64,000 nucleotides of DNA from Cycloclasticus sp. symbiont of Poecilosclerida sp. N (GCA_002101205.1 LWTM01000073.1:1-64000); one strand, 5' to 3'; positions 41,685 to 51,352 are shown, numbered from the stretch's first letter. Made by a program: numbers and translations. The notes: generated from the letters alone by a model not told the origin.

Positions 41685-42857
41685 ATGATAAAAAGTTTAA
41701 AAATATACGCTTCAGTTTGTCTGTTGAGTGTCGCTTTTTCGGCTTGTGTGCAGGCACAAAATGTGAATGTAAAAATTGCGCTGCTCACAGAAAAACTACC
41801 GGTATCACCTGCGCTGTCGAACCTTGATCCAATACTGACGGATCAAGGTATCCAAGGCGCGACGCTTGGCATTAAAGATAATAATACAACGGGGCAATTT
41901 ACGGGGCATCACTATGCTTTAAAGCACCTTGAGGTTCCAGTGGGTGGTGATGTGGCGAAAGCCTTCAATAGTTTGGTGGTGAAAGACCATAAATTCATTC
42001 TTGTTGATGTCTCTGCCGCCACGTTAGGGCGCTTATCCGAGCTTGAAACGGCTAAGGGTGTGCTTTTATTTAATGTGTCGGCTACCGGTGAGGCGCTAAG
42101 AAACGAAGATTGTGCTGCGAATACTTTCCATATGATACCCAGTGACGTGATGCAAGCGGATGCGCTTGCGCAGTTTATGCTTAAAAAACGTTGGAAGAAA
42201 TGGTTATTAGTTGAAGGCACGGATGCAAAAGACACTAATTTCGCTACAGCAATCAAACGATCAGCTAAACGCTTTGGCCTTAAAATCATCGAAGAAAAAA
42301 AATGGGCGTTTGAGCATGATGCACGAAGAACGGCGCAAGCTGAGATTCCTGTTTTTACTCAAGGCGCGGATTACGATGTGGTAGTGGTTGCCGACGTGAA
42401 AGGTTTGTTTGGCGAATATTTATCGATGAACACATGGTTGCCTCGTCCGATTATTGGCACGCAAGGTTTAGTGCCAAGAGCGTGGCACAGAACGCATGAG
42501 CGCTGGGGTGCAGTGCAAATGCAAAACCGTTTCTATGCGCAAGCTGGTCGTTGGATGAATGATGTTGATTATGCGTCTTGGTTAGCCGTCCGTGCAGTGG
42601 GTGAGGCGGTAACGCGGTCTAAAAGTTTGGGCCCCGCCAAGATTAAAGAATTTATGCTCAGTGATGACTTCAGTTTGGCGGGATTTAAAGGTGTTAAATT
42701 AACCTTCAGAAATTGGAATCAGCAGTTAAGGCAGCCGGTTTTACTCGCTACAGCGCGTTCGATTGTATCGGTCATGCCGCATAAAGAGTTTTTACATCCG
42801 CGTACTTATTTAGACACACTAGGTTATGATAAGCCAGAATCCAATTGCCACTTTTAA
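41685..42857 (+). CDS. PQQ-associated ABC transporter substrate-binding protein
   Basis: 390 residues with a signal peptide ending near ACVQAQ, then a periplasmic-binding (branched-chain amino-acid type) fold: VKIALLTEKLPVSP, DCAANTFHMIPSDVMQADALAQF and the late LPRPIIGTQGLVPRAWHRTHERWGAVQMQNRF. It fits the family found next to PQQ-dependent alcohol dehydrogenase genes. First gene of a four-gene unit. No dehydrogenase lies in the window, so the substrate link is inferred. Confidence 0.82.
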   Translation: MIKSLKIYASVCLLSVAFSACVQAQNVNVKIALLTEKLPVSPALSNLDPILTDQGIQGATLGIKDNNTTGQFTGHHYALKHLEVPVGGDVAKAFNSLVVKDHKFILVDVSAATLGRLSELETAKGVLLFNVSATGEALRNEDCAANTFHMIPSDVMQADALAQFMLKKRWKKWLLVEGTDAKDTNFATAIKRSAKRFGLKIIEEKKWAFEHDARRTAQAEIPVFTQGADYDVVVVADVKGLFGEYLSMNTWLPRPIIGTQGLVPRAWHRTHERWGAVQMQNRFYAQAGRWMNDVDYASWLAVRAVGEAVTRSKSLGPAKIKEFMLSDDFSLAGFKGVKLTFRNWNQQLRQPVLLATARSIVSVMPHKEFLHPRTYLDTLGYDKPESNCHF

Positions 42858-42872
42858 ACCGAGTGAAATCGT

Positions 42873-43832
42873 ATGATAAATAAAATATGCCTTGCTTTTT
42901 CTTTGCTTTTTTTCTCAGCAATCAGTGTGGCTGACACGCTGTACATTACGCTTGAAAAAGATAATGCACTAGCGGTTGTTGATGGTGAAACAGGCAAACT
43001 ATTAAAAACAAAGAAGCTTGGGCAACGCCCGCGTGGTTTGGCGTTCAGTAAAGACCAAAGCCTGTTGTACGTTGCGGCCAGTGATGATGACACGATTCAA
43101 ATTTTAGATGCCGTTAGCTTGAATATTATTGGTGAACTGCCATCAGGTGAAGACCCTGAGATGTTTAAAATTCACCCGAACGGGCGGTTGTTGTACGTTT
43201 CAAATGAAGACGATAATATTGTGACGGTGATTGATTTGGAGAAAAAATCTGTTGTAGCAGAGATTTCCGTAGGCGTAGAGCCCGAAGGTATCGCGATTAG
43301 CCAAGATGGAAAATGGGTGGTTAACACCTCTGAAACAACCAATATGGTTCACTGGATTGACCCGCTAGAGCAAAGCATAAAAGAAAATACCTTGGTAGAC
43401 TCAAGACCTAGAGCGGCTGAATTCTCAGTAGATAATAGCGTCTTATTTGTAACATCTGAGATTGCAGGTTCATTGTCTCGTATTGATGTGGCGACTAAGC
43501 AAATCACAGGCAAGTTGCATTTTAAAGTGCCGGGTGTAGATAAGGAATTAATTCAGCCCGTCGGCGTGCTTGCTCATCCCAACAATAAAGTCCTATTTGT
43601 TGCTCTAGGGCCGGCTAATCGCGTAGCGGTAGTGGATATTCAATCAATGGAAGTAACGAAGTACTTATTGGTTGGGCAACGTGTTTGGAACTTGGCTTTT
43701 TCACCAGACTTGACGCGTCTTTACACAACCAATGGCGTGAGCAACGATATTTCTATTATCGATGTGGATGCCTTAAAAGTAACGAGGTCAGTTCGCGTTG
43801 GGCATTATCCGTGGGGCATCGCAGTTAAGTAA
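42873..43832 (+). CDS. YVTN beta-propeller protein, PQQ-associated
   Basis: 319 residues with a signal peptide (LAFSLLFFSAISVADT) and repeated YVTN-type blades, for example TGKLLKTKKLGQRPRGLAFS, GRLLYVSNEDDNIVTVIDL and IAISQDGKWVV. Periplasmic. Found beside the ABC genes in PQQ alcohol-oxidation loci; precise role unknown. 15 bases after the binding-protein gene, and its stop overlaps the next start by one base. Confidence 0.82.
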   Translation: MINKICLAFSLLFFSAISVADTLYITLEKDNALAVVDGETGKLLKTKKLGQRPRGLAFSKDQSLLYVAASDDDTIQILDAVSLNIIGELPSGEDPEMFKIHPNGRLLYVSNEDDNIVTVIDLEKKSVVAEISVGVEPEGIAISQDGKWVVNTSETTNMVHWIDPLEQSIKENTLVDSRPRAAEFSVDNSVLFVTSEIAGSLSRIDVATKQITGKLHFKVPGVDKELIQPVGVLAHPNNKVLFVALGPANRVAVVDIQSMEVTKYLLVGQRVWNLAFSPDLTRLYTTNGVSNDISIIDVDALKVTRSVRVGHYPWGIAVK

Positions 43833-44566
43833 TGAGAGATTCTCTAGCGGTCAAAACACTCAGTTATGCATACGGAAAAAAGGCTACCTTAAGCAATATT
43901 AGTTTTTCAATTGCAATGGGCCAGTGCGCGATTTTATTGGGGCCTAATGGGGCTGGTAAATCGACCTTATTTTCATTGATTACCCATTTGTATAACAGTC
44001 GTGACGGGCAAATTTTAATTAACGGTTTTGATGTAAAAAGACAATCGTATGCCGCGTTAGCCAATTTAGGTGTTGTGTTTCAACAAACAACGTTAGATAT
44101 GGATTTAAACGTACTACAAAACTTACGTTATCACGCTGCTTTGCACGGCATGATTCGAAAGCAAGCGGATGCTTGTATACAAGAAGAATTAGAGCGCCAA
44201 GGTATGTGGGCGCGTCGAGGGGAAAAGGTAAGGCAACTAAACGGTGGGCATCGCCGGCGAGTAGAAATCGCCAGAGCTTTATTGCACAATCCCTCGTTAT
44301 TATTATTAGATGAGCCGACAGTAGGTTTAGACGTTCCAAGCCGCAAAAGTATTGTTGAATACGTGCATTCATTGTGCGAAAGCGATGGGTTGTCAGTCCT
44401 TTGGGCAACACATTTAATCGATGAAATATACCCATCAGATCAGCTTATTGTTTTGCATCAAGGAGAGATAAAAGCAAACGGCTCAGTGACTAGTGTTTGT
44501 AATGGCGATTCCGTTGATGCTATTTCGCAAACTTTTCAGCAGTTAACGCAGGCTAATGAGTCATGA
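43832..44566 (+). CDS. ABC transporter ATP-binding protein, PQQ-associated
   Basis: 244 residues. Walker A GPNGAGKST, Q-loop VVFQQTTLDMDL, a variant signature (LNGGHRRRVEIARAL, with N and H replacing the usual S and Q), Walker B LLLLDEPTVGLD and switch ATHLIDE. Pairs with the ABC-2 type permease that overlaps it by 4 bases. Confidence 0.88.
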   Translation: MRDSLAVKTLSYAYGKKATLSNISFSIAMGQCAILLGPNGAGKSTLFSLITHLYNSRDGQILINGFDVKRQSYAALANLGVVFQQTTLDMDLNVLQNLRYHAALHGMIRKQADACIQEELERQGMWARRGEKVRQLNGGHRRRVEIARALLHNPSLLLLDEPTVGLDVPSRKSIVEYVHSLCESDGLSVLWATHLIDEIYPSDQLIVLHQGEIKANGSVTSVCNGDSVDAISQTFQQLTQANES

Positions 44567-45372
44567 AACCGGGTCATGCTATTATTGCTTTAAACGGCAT
44601 TATAAAACGTGAATTGTGGCGTTTTATAAAACAACGAGAACGCTTTGCCGCGGCGCTAGTTCGTCCATTAGTTTGGCTATTTGTGTTCGCCGCAGGTTTT
44701 CGTTCCACGCTGGGCATTGCGATTATTCCGCCATATGAAACTTATATTCTCTATGAGGTTTATATTGCTGCCGGATTAATCGGCATGATTCAACTGTTCA
44801 ACGGTATGCAAAGCTCCTTATCGATGGTGTATGACCGTGAAATGGGTAGTATGAAAACGCTCTTAGTTAGCCCGTTACCGCGCTGGTTTTTACTGACAGG
44901 GAAACTATTAGCAGGGACATCGGTGTCTATTCTTCAGGCGTACGTGTTTTTAGCGGTCGCTTGGTTTTATGATATCCAAGCGCCATGGCTAGGTTATGTC
45001 ATGCTATTTCCAGCATTGGTGTTAGCGGGGCTTATGCTGGGTGCGTTAGGCATGTTGTTATCCTCCTTTATTAAACAGCTAGAGAATTTTGCAGGGGTGA
45101 TGAATTTCGTGATTTTCCCGATGTTTTTTATGTCGACAGCCTTGTATCCCCTATGGAAAATTCAAGAATCCAGCGAGTTGTTATATACCTTGGCAAGCTA
45201 CAATCCTTTTTCACAAGCAGTTGAACTGATCCGTTTTGCTTTGTATGGGCAGTTTAATCTGTATGCCTGTGGTTACACATTAACCGCTTTTATTATCTTT
45301 ATGACAGTGGCGGTATGGGGTTACAACCCATCGAAAGGAATGATGGTTAAAAAGGGCAGTGGGGCGCACTGA
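44563..45372 (+). CDS. ABC-2 type permease, PQQ-associated
   Basis: 269 residues, six membrane spans, ABC2_membrane type. Contains [36 protein letters not shown] and [23 protein letters not shown]. It resembles PedC-like permeases encoded with alcohol-oxidation genes. Last gene of the four-gene unit; miaB begins 19 bases later and could be read through. Confidence 0.85.
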   Translation: MKPGHAIIALNGIIKRELWRFIKQRERFAAALVRPLVWLFVFAAGFRSTLGIAIIPPYETYILYEVYIAAGLIGMIQLFNGMQSSLSMVYDREMGSMKTLLVSPLPRWFLLTGKLLAGTSVSILQAYVFLAVAWFYDIQAPWLGYVMLFPALVLAGLMLGALGMLLSSFIKQLENFAGVMNFVIFPMFFMSTALYPLWKIQESSELLYTLASYNPFSQAVELIRFALYGQFNLYACGYTLTAFIIFMTVAVWGYNPSKGMMVKKGSGAH

Positions 45373-45391
45373 TGGTAAAATCCTCTTTAAT

Positions 45392-46765
45392 ATGAGCAAA
45401 AAACTTTTTATACGGACGCACGGTTGCCAGATGAATGAATATGACTCTGGAAAAATGGCAGACCTGCTGGCAGACTCCCATGGAATGACGCTGACTGAGA
45501 ACGAGAAAGAAGCGGATGTGCTATTGCTTAATACGTGCTCAATTCGCGAAAAAGCACAGGAACGAGTATTCCATCAATTAGGCCGTTGGCGCCCGCTTAA
45601 AGAACGTAATCCAGATGTGTTGATTGGCGTGGGTGGCTGCGTTGCTAGCCAAGAAGGCAAAGTTATACGCAAACGTGCACCATATGTTGATGTGGTGTTT
45701 GGCCCACAAACGCTGCATCGTTTACCGACGATGCTGAAAGATGCAAAAACCCGAAAGAAATTAGTGATGGATATTTCTTTCCCCGAAATTGAAAAGTTTG
45801 ATAATTTACCCGAACCACGCGCCGAAGGCCCCAAAGCGTTCGTGTCGATAATGGAAGGCTGCAGCAAATATTGCACCTTTTGTGTTGTCCCCTATACGCG
45901 CGGCGAAGAGGTGAGCCGCCCATTGGATGACGTGATTGCGGAAGTATCCAGTTTGGCATCGCAAGGTGTGCGGGAAGTTAATTTACTGGGTCAAAATGTC
46001 AATGCTTATCGCGGCGTGATGGAAGATGGCGAAGTTGCTGATTTTGCGCTGCTGCTACACTATGTCTCAGCCATTGAAGGTATTGGTCGTATTCGTTATA
46101 CAACCTCGCACCCTAAAGAATTTTCAGAAAGTCTGATTCAAGCGTATGCAGATATTCCAGAACTAGCCAGCCATTTACATTTGCCTGTACAAAGCGGCAA
46201 TAACAGCGTGTTAGCGCGCATGAAGCGAGGGCATGAAATTGATATGTACATCGATAAGCTGGCTAGGCTTAAAAAGATTCGTCCGCAAATGAGTTTTTCA
46301 TCTGATTTTATTATTGGTTTCCCGCAAGAAACAGACGAAGAATTTGAAGATACTATTAAGCTAATTGAACAAATTGGTTTCGACTTTTCATTTAGTTTTA
46401 TTTTTAGTGCAAGGCCTGGCACACCCGCCGCAGATATGCGAGATGATATTGATATGGCGGTTAAGAAGCAACGGTTAGCAAGATTACAGGCTATTATCAC
46501 GCAGCAGACAGCAGAAATATCAAAAGGCATGATTGGCACCACGCAGCGTATTTTGGTTGAAGGCGAATCGAAGAAAAACTCTCTGCAGATGACAGGGCGT
46601 ACTGAGAATAATCGCGTGGTTAATTTCGCAGGCCCCACAAAGTTAGTAGGTCAGTTCGCCGACGTCACTATCACAGAAGCTTTACCGTTTTCGCTAAGGG
46701 CGCGCTTGATGAAAGCAGAATTGAAACCTGCCAATGACGCATATCAGAGACAGTCAGTTCCTTAA
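45392..46765 (+). CDS. miaB: tRNA-2-methylthio-N6-dimethylallyladenosine synthase
   Basis: The track starts at 45359, inside the preceding gene; the ATG at 45392 gives [19 protein letters not shown], the usual start. 457 residues. UPF0004 domain cysteines ([22 protein letters not shown]), radical-SAM [11 protein letters not shown], and a C-terminal TRAM domain. Adds the 2-methylthio group at A37 of tRNA. Leads the miaB-phoH-ybeY-ybeX-lnt order. Confidence 0.95.
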   Translation: MSKKLFIRTHGCQMNEYDSGKMADLLADSHGMTLTENEKEADVLLLNTCSIREKAQERVFHQLGRWRPLKERNPDVLIGVGGCVASQEGKVIRKRAPYVDVVFGPQTLHRLPTMLKDAKTRKKLVMDISFPEIEKFDNLPEPRAEGPKAFVSIMEGCSKYCTFCVVPYTRGEEVSRPLDDVIAEVSSLASQGVREVNLLGQNVNAYRGVMEDGEVADFALLLHYVSAIEGIGRIRYTTSHPKEFSESLIQAYADIPELASHLHLPVQSGNNSVLARMKRGHEIDMYIDKLARLKKIRPQMSFSSDFIIGFPQETDEEFEDTIKLIEQIGFDFSFSFIFSARPGTPAADMRDDIDMAVKKQRLARLQAIITQQTAEISKGMIGTTQRILVEGESKKNSLQMTGRTENNRVVNFAGPTKLVGQFADVTITEALPFSLRARLMKAELKPANDAYQRQSVP

Positions 46766-46960
46766 TTGAGTAAGCAAGCAACAAAAGAGGTCAGCTTGAA
46801 ACTGTTGAATAATAAACGTTTAGCGAGTTTATGCGGTCAATTTAACGAGCACCTCACGCAGTTAGAAGGGCGTTTGAATGTTGAGATTAAAAATCGCGTG
46901 AACCCGATGGTAAAAAAATCGTACCAGCGTATGAAAAGCATAGTTCGTCATGACGGTTGA
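46766..46960 (+). pseudogene. phoH (ybeZ) remnant: N- and C-terminal ends only
   Basis: The 64-codon ORF begins with TKEVSLKLLNNKRLASLCGQFNEHLTQLEGRLNVEIKNR, matching the N-terminus of PhoH-like ATPase YbeZ. From about 46900 a different frame encodes GKKIVPAYEKHSSS and a stop, which resembles the YbeZ C-terminus (KIV-AYEKH). The whole nucleotide-binding domain, some 250-300 residues, is missing. TTG is the only start. It lies exactly where ybeZ belongs, between miaB and ybeY, so this is a local deletion. Confidence 0.75.
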
Positions 46961-47408
46961 TGTACAAATTGCGAGTGATTGTTCAAGCTTACCAAATAGT
47001 AAACAATTGAATGCATGGGTCGAACTGGCAACGAAGCAACGCAATGCGGTAGAAGTGGTTATTCGACTTGTTGATGAAGCTGAGTCAGCTGAATTGAATG
47101 TCGCTTACCGGCAAAAACAAGGTGCAAGCAATGTGTTGAGTTTTCCCTATGAAGCACCGCCAGGCTTGCCTAAAGAAGTATTAACGGAGGATACTCTTGG
47201 TGATCTTGTTATTTGTGCGCCCGTTGTGCTACGCCAAGCGATGGAGCAAAACAAAAACCTGTTCGCGCATTGGGCGCATATGGTGATTCATGGTTGCCTG
47301 CATTTACAAGGATACGACCATATCAATGCGGATGATGCAGGTGTGATGGAGGCATTAGAAGTGAAACTTTTAGATAGTATCGGGATTGACAACCCATATG
47401 AAAACTAA
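46950..47408 (+). CDS. ybeY: Endoribonuclease YbeY
   Basis: 152 residues. The zinc motif HGCLHLQGYDH (HGxLHLxGYDH) is intact, with QGASNVLSFPYE upstream. Involved in rRNA maturation and ribosome quality control. Its ATG lies inside the end of the phoH remnant, so translation now depends on its own start or on the remnant frame. Confidence 0.95.
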   Translation: MTVDVQIASDCSSLPNSKQLNAWVELATKQRNAVEVVIRLVDEAESAELNVAYRQKQGASNVLSFPYEAPPGLPKEVLTEDTLGDLVICAPVVLRQAMEQNKNLFAHWAHMVIHGCLHLQGYDHINADDAGVMEALEVKLLDSIGIDNPYEN

Positions 47409-47422
47409 CGAAGACGAATCAA

Positions 47423-48268
47423 GTGGAAACAAATAAAAAAGAAAATGGCTCGTGGGTTGAGCGTTTAAGACAAGCGCTAATGGGCAAGCCAAAAGGTCGA
47501 GAAGATTTAGTTCAACTCATGCGCGATGCAGAAAAGCGAGACCTATTGGGTGAAGATGCATTAGCGATGATTGAAGGTGTTCTGCAAGTATCCGAATTGC
47601 AAGTTCGAGATATTATGATTCCGCGTTCAAATATTGTTTTTATTCCCAGAGAGGCGAATTTATCTGAAATTTACCCCTTGGTGATTGATTCGTCGCACTC
47701 TAGGTTTCCCGTACAAGATGAAGAAACATCGCAAGTGGTAGGTATATTGTTAGCAAAAGACTTGTTGAGTTACGTGGTGGTTGCTGAGGATAAGAAGTTT
47801 GATGTGAGGGACGTTATGTGCCAAACGATTTTCGTACCTGAAAGCAAACGCTTAAATGTAATGTTGCGCGAGTTTAGAGCCAACCGAAACCATATGGCGA
47901 TTGTTATCGACGAATACGGCTCGGTAGCGGGTTTAATCACCATCGAAGACGTGCTCGAACAGATTGTCGGTGAAATTGAAGACGAGCATGATTTTAAAGA
48001 AGAAGCGTTTATTCTTCAGCGCAATGCAGTCGAGTTTAATATCAAAGCATTAACGGAAATAGATGATTTTAACGAACGTTTTGGCACCCAATATTTGGGC
48101 GATGATGTTGATACGGTTGGCGGCATGGTGGTTAATAGCTTTGGGCACGTGCCAGAGCACGGCGAAACGACGCGAATAGATGACTTTCTTTTTGAAGTAT
48201 TAAGAGCGGATAAACGACGCGTGCATTTGCTACGTATGACGGTGCTCGATTCCACCAAGGAAGAGTAG
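47423..48268 (+). CDS. ybeX: CBS-domain/CorC-HlyC family protein (YbeX)
   Basis: 281 residues. Two CBS domains (VRDIMIPRSNIVFIPREANLSEI and VRDVMCQTIFVPESKRLNVML, then NHMAIVIDEYGSVAGLITIEDVLEQIVGEIEDEHD) followed by a CorC_HlyC domain. GTG start. Linked to magnesium or cobalt efflux and to ribosome metabolism with ybeY. 14 bases after ybeY. Confidence 0.92.
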   Translation: METNKKENGSWVERLRQALMGKPKGREDLVQLMRDAEKRDLLGEDALAMIEGVLQVSELQVRDIMIPRSNIVFIPREANLSEIYPLVIDSSHSRFPVQDEETSQVVGILLAKDLLSYVVVAEDKKFDVRDVMCQTIFVPESKRLNVMLREFRANRNHMAIVIDEYGSVAGLITIEDVLEQIVGEIEDEHDFKEEAFILQRNAVEFNIKALTEIDDFNERFGTQYLGDDVDTVGGMVVNSFGHVPEHGETTRIDDFLFEVLRADKRRVHLLRMTVLDSTKEE

Positions 48269-48278
48269 CTAATAAAGT

Positions 48279-49778
48279 ATGTTAAGCGATCGGCTTAAGC
48301 AAAAAGCAAAAGTCGGCTTTGCGCTGATATCTGGGGCACTGCTTCCCTTGGCGTTTGCGCCTTATGATATGCCCGCAATGGCCATCGTTGGGCTGCTGTT
48401 TTTCTTAATAGCACTAAACAAACAGGATGCTAGAAAGTCAGCGTGGCTGGGCTATGCGTTTGGCTGGGGTTATTTTGGGCACGGTGTGTACTGGGTCTAT
48501 TTCAGCATTCATCACTTTGCCCATGCACCGTTATGGCTGGCGATTATTATTACGCTGGGCATGGTGGCTATTTTGGCGTTGTACATGGCGCTTTTTGCGT
48601 ACTTGTTAAACCGGTTTTTTCAGAGTAATTTGCTACTACGTTACTTATTGGCTTTTCCTGGTTTATGGGTGGGTCTAGAAGCGTGTCGCGCAGTATTTTT
48701 TACTGGCTTCCCGTGGTTGTCTTTGGGCTATAGTCAAATTGATACTTGGTTAGCTGGTTGGGCACCAATATTCGGTGTATTAGGTGTTTCTTGGTTTCTC
48801 GCGTTAACGTCAGGCGCTATTTTTTGTGTGGTGTATTGTCAAAAGATTCATAAAATAATGACGATTATACTCGTTTTTTCCTCATGGTCATCGGGTTGGG
48901 CGCTGCAAAAAATCAACTGGGTTGAACCGGCGGGTGAGCCGCTTAAGACTGTATTGTTGCAAGGTAATATTCCGCAAGAAATAAAATGGGATAGAGACTT
49001 TCGTCAGACCAGCCTCGATATTTATATGCAAATGACAAAGCGTCAGCGCGACGCGGATATAATCGTTTGGCCAGAAACTGCCATTCCAGCGTTTTATCAC
49101 ACCGTTCAACACGGCTATATGCAGATTTTAAAAGCAGAAGCGCAGGCATACCAATCAGACATCATTTTGGGCCTTCCGTTAATGCTTGAGGGCACAAAGG
49201 ATTATTACAATAGCTTGCACAGCGTTCGCGAGCCAAAAGACTTTTACCTTAAACGGCACTTAGTACCACTAGGCGAATACATTCCGCTCAAGCCATTATC
49301 GTCAATTATTTTAGGTTTTATGAATATCCCCTTGTCTGATTTTTCAGCAGGCGAAGAGCAACAGCCCTTATTGCAAGCTGGTGGCTATGCGTTTGCCTCA
49401 TCCATTTGTTATGAAGACATCTTTCAACAAACATCGATAGATGGCCTGCCGGAGGCAGCTTATTTAGTCAACGTCAGTAACGACACATGGTTTGGCGACA
49501 CCATCGCGCCGTATCAACACTTTCAAATGGCAAGAATGCGCGCCTTAGAAAGCGGCCGTTATCTACTCAGATCAACTAATACCGGCCTAACCGCCATCGT
49601 AAATCAGCGCGGTGAAGTAACCCATCAAGCCCCCATGTTTAAAAGGGTTGCCTTAAAAGGTGAAATGCAACCACTAAAAGGCGCACCCCCTTTCGTTCAA
49701 GGAGGCTGGTGGCTTATCTATGTGCTGATAGTGAGTGTATTGCTAGTTGGCTTTTTAAAGCGAGATAGAAAGGAATAA
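48279..49778 (+). CDS. lnt: Apolipoprotein N-acyltransferase
   Basis: 499 residues: N-terminal region of about six to seven membrane spans, then a nitrilase-like periplasmic domain. Catalytic triad Glu in WPETAIPAF, Lys in YLKRHLVPLGEYIP and Cys in SSICYEDIF. A C-terminal span follows. Adds the third acyl chain to lipoproteins. 10 bases after ybeX. An inverted repeat (TTAAAGCGAG at 49755 / CTCGCTTTAA at 49781) spans its stop but has no T-run. Confidence 0.94.
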   Translation: MLSDRLKQKAKVGFALISGALLPLAFAPYDMPAMAIVGLLFFLIALNKQDARKSAWLGYAFGWGYFGHGVYWVYFSIHHFAHAPLWLAIIITLGMVAILALYMALFAYLLNRFFQSNLLLRYLLAFPGLWVGLEACRAVFFTGFPWLSLGYSQIDTWLAGWAPIFGVLGVSWFLALTSGAIFCVVYCQKIHKIMTIILVFSSWSSGWALQKINWVEPAGEPLKTVLLQGNIPQEIKWDRDFRQTSLDIYMQMTKRQRDADIIVWPETAIPAFYHTVQHGYMQILKAEAQAYQSDIILGLPLMLEGTKDYYNSLHSVREPKDFYLKRHLVPLGEYIPLKPLSSIILGFMNIPLSDFSAGEEQQPLLQAGGYAFASSICYEDIFQQTSIDGLPEAAYLVNVSNDTWFGDTIAPYQHFQMARMRALESGRYLLRSTNTGLTAIVNQRGEVTHQAPMFKRVALKGEMQPLKGAPPFVQGGWWLIYVLIVSVLLVGFLKRDRKE

Positions 49779-50218
49779 GACTCGCTTTAAAGTGCCCGTG
49801 TTACTGCTGTAATGCCTGCTTGTATATCAGAGAAGGCGAGAATAAAACTTGGCTTTAACGCTAAAATTCTGCCCATTTTTGCCGTACGAATCGCCTTTTG
49901 TATACGCGACTCATTTACATGGTGGCGACGGGTAGCACCCCCTTATTATGGCGAAAATTTGGTTATACAATGTGTGTATTGCTTTGTCAGTTTGAAGAGG
50001 GTCTGACAAAAAATATCAATCATTGTTTCCTAGTTGAGCATTATTTAAATTTAAAAATTAAGGATGGAAGCAAAAAGAAGCGAGTTGTTTTTGAGTTTTT
50101 CTACAGCCTCGTTATGTTGTGTAAGAACAGGCATTAAAATATACCATCTTAACCTGACAGCTTATCAGATTATTAGATCCTCAAAAGACACTGTTTATCA
50201 GTATTCCCTAATAAACTA
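49779..50218. other. AT-rich gap with no recognised gene
   Basis: Only short ORFs without familiar features (up to 79 codons) are present and they overlap one another in different frames. This marks the boundary between the conserved block ending at lnt and the accessory region. Confidence 0.5.
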
Positions 50219-50290
50219 TTACAATGAAAACATAAAGTGTTACAATTAATCGCATAAACTAATACAAATAGTGCGGCTAACCGCTACAAT
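50219..50290 (+). promoter_or_regulatory. Four regularly spaced TACAAT-like motifs
   Basis: TTACAAT (50219), TTACAAT (50240), ATACAAA (50262) and CTACAAT (50284), spaced 21, 22 and 22 bp. The last ends 6 bases before the ATG at 50297. No Shine-Dalgarno is visible. TACAAT resembles a -10 box, so the last could direct a leaderless transcript; equally the array may be a repeated operator. Confidence 0.5.
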
Positions 50291-50296
50291 CACTCA

Positions 50297-51352
50297 ATGG
50301 CTAGATCAACAAATAAAAAAGTTATTATCATACGTAACTTTATTCTTCATCGACTGCTAAATAATTCAAGGACAGTAATACATGACACCGTAGAGGAGTT
50401 TAGTCTTACACGCCAAACTGTGAGTCGTCATCTAAAAGCTTTGGTTGATAGTGCTGATGTACTTGCACAAGGTGAAACAAAATCACGTAAGTATAGACTT
50501 GCAACGAAATTCAGGATTAGTGAAGATATTGAAATTTTACCAGAAACCGAAGAAGACAGTATATGGACTAAGTTAGTTAGACCACATATTACGGATGTAG
50601 AAAAAAATGTAATGGAAATATGTCACTACGGTTTCACCGAAATGATGAATAATGTTATTGACCATTCTGATTCTAAAGTGGCTAGGATTCATATTCGACG
50701 TACTGCTGTTTCTATAGTTATGAGGATCACGGATAAGGGTATTGGTATTTTTAAAAAAATCCAAGGGGATTTTGACTTAGATGACCCGCGCCAGGCGCTA
50801 CTCGAATTGTCAAAAGGTAAGTTAACTAGTGATCCCGATAATCACTCTGGTGAGGGGATATTTTTCACCTCAAGAATGTTTGATAAATTTATGATTCGTT
50901 CGGGAGAAATGGTGTACATGTGCATGCCTAGTAATGAAGATTATTTATTTGAATCTCGTGAGAAGATATTCGCTACAGGCACAGCAATTCATATGAGTAT
51001 CGAATTTGATTCCACACGAGATAGCACTGAGGTATTTAATAGATTCACTGCTGATGACGATGACCATGCTTTTTCCAAAACACACGTGCCTGTTTTTCTA
51101 GCTAGTTACGATAACGATCAGTTAGTTTCAAGATCAGCCGCAAAACGTGTACTTACAAGGTTTACAAAATTCAAAGAGGTTTGGCTAGATTTCCAAGGAG
51201 TAGAAAAAGTAGGGCAAGCATTCGCAGATGAAATATTCCGCGTATATGCCAAAGCTAACCCAAGTGTTAGCTTATTTTACTCAAATGCAAACAATGAAGT
51301 TACAGGAATGGTTGAGCGAGCTGTTAATAAACTAAAAGAGACCTCAGCATAA
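50297..51352 (+). CDS. HTH-HATPase-STAS-like (DUF4325) protein
   Basis: 351 residues in three parts. About 1-65: winged HTH (VEEFSLTRQTVSRHLKALVDS). About 95-210: GHKL ATPase with N-box EMMNNVIDHS, DKGIGIF and GEGIFFTSRMF. About 260-345: STAS-like DUF4325 (KEVWLDFQGVEKVGQAFADEIFRVYA). This resembles a fused anti-sigma-factor kinase and its antagonist-like domain, with a DNA-binding head. No function is established. The last four residues (ETSA) are encoded by the terminal repeat of the following IS5-like element, so the original C-terminus may have been altered. Preceded by regularly spaced motifs. Confidence 0.82.
   Translation: MARSTNKKVIIIRNFILHRLLNNSRTVIHDTVEEFSLTRQTVSRHLKALVDSADVLAQGETKSRKYRLATKFRISEDIEILPETEEDSIWTKLVRPHITDVEKNVMEICHYGFTEMMNNVIDHSDSKVARIHIRRTAVSIVMRITDKGIGIFKKIQGDFDLDDPRQALLELSKGKLTSDPDNHSGEGIFFTSRMFDKFMIRSGEMVYMCMPSNEDYLFESREKIFATGTAIHMSIEFDSTRDSTEVFNRFTADDDDHAFSKTHVPVFLASYDNDQLVSRSAAKRVLTRFTKFKEVWLDFQGVEKVGQAFADEIFRVYAKANPSVSLFYSNANNEVTGMVERAVNKLKETSA

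Noticed and set aside
49755-49790. Inverted repeat over the lnt stop codon as a terminator
   Set aside because: The 10-bp arms pair but the loop is 16 bases and no T-run follows.
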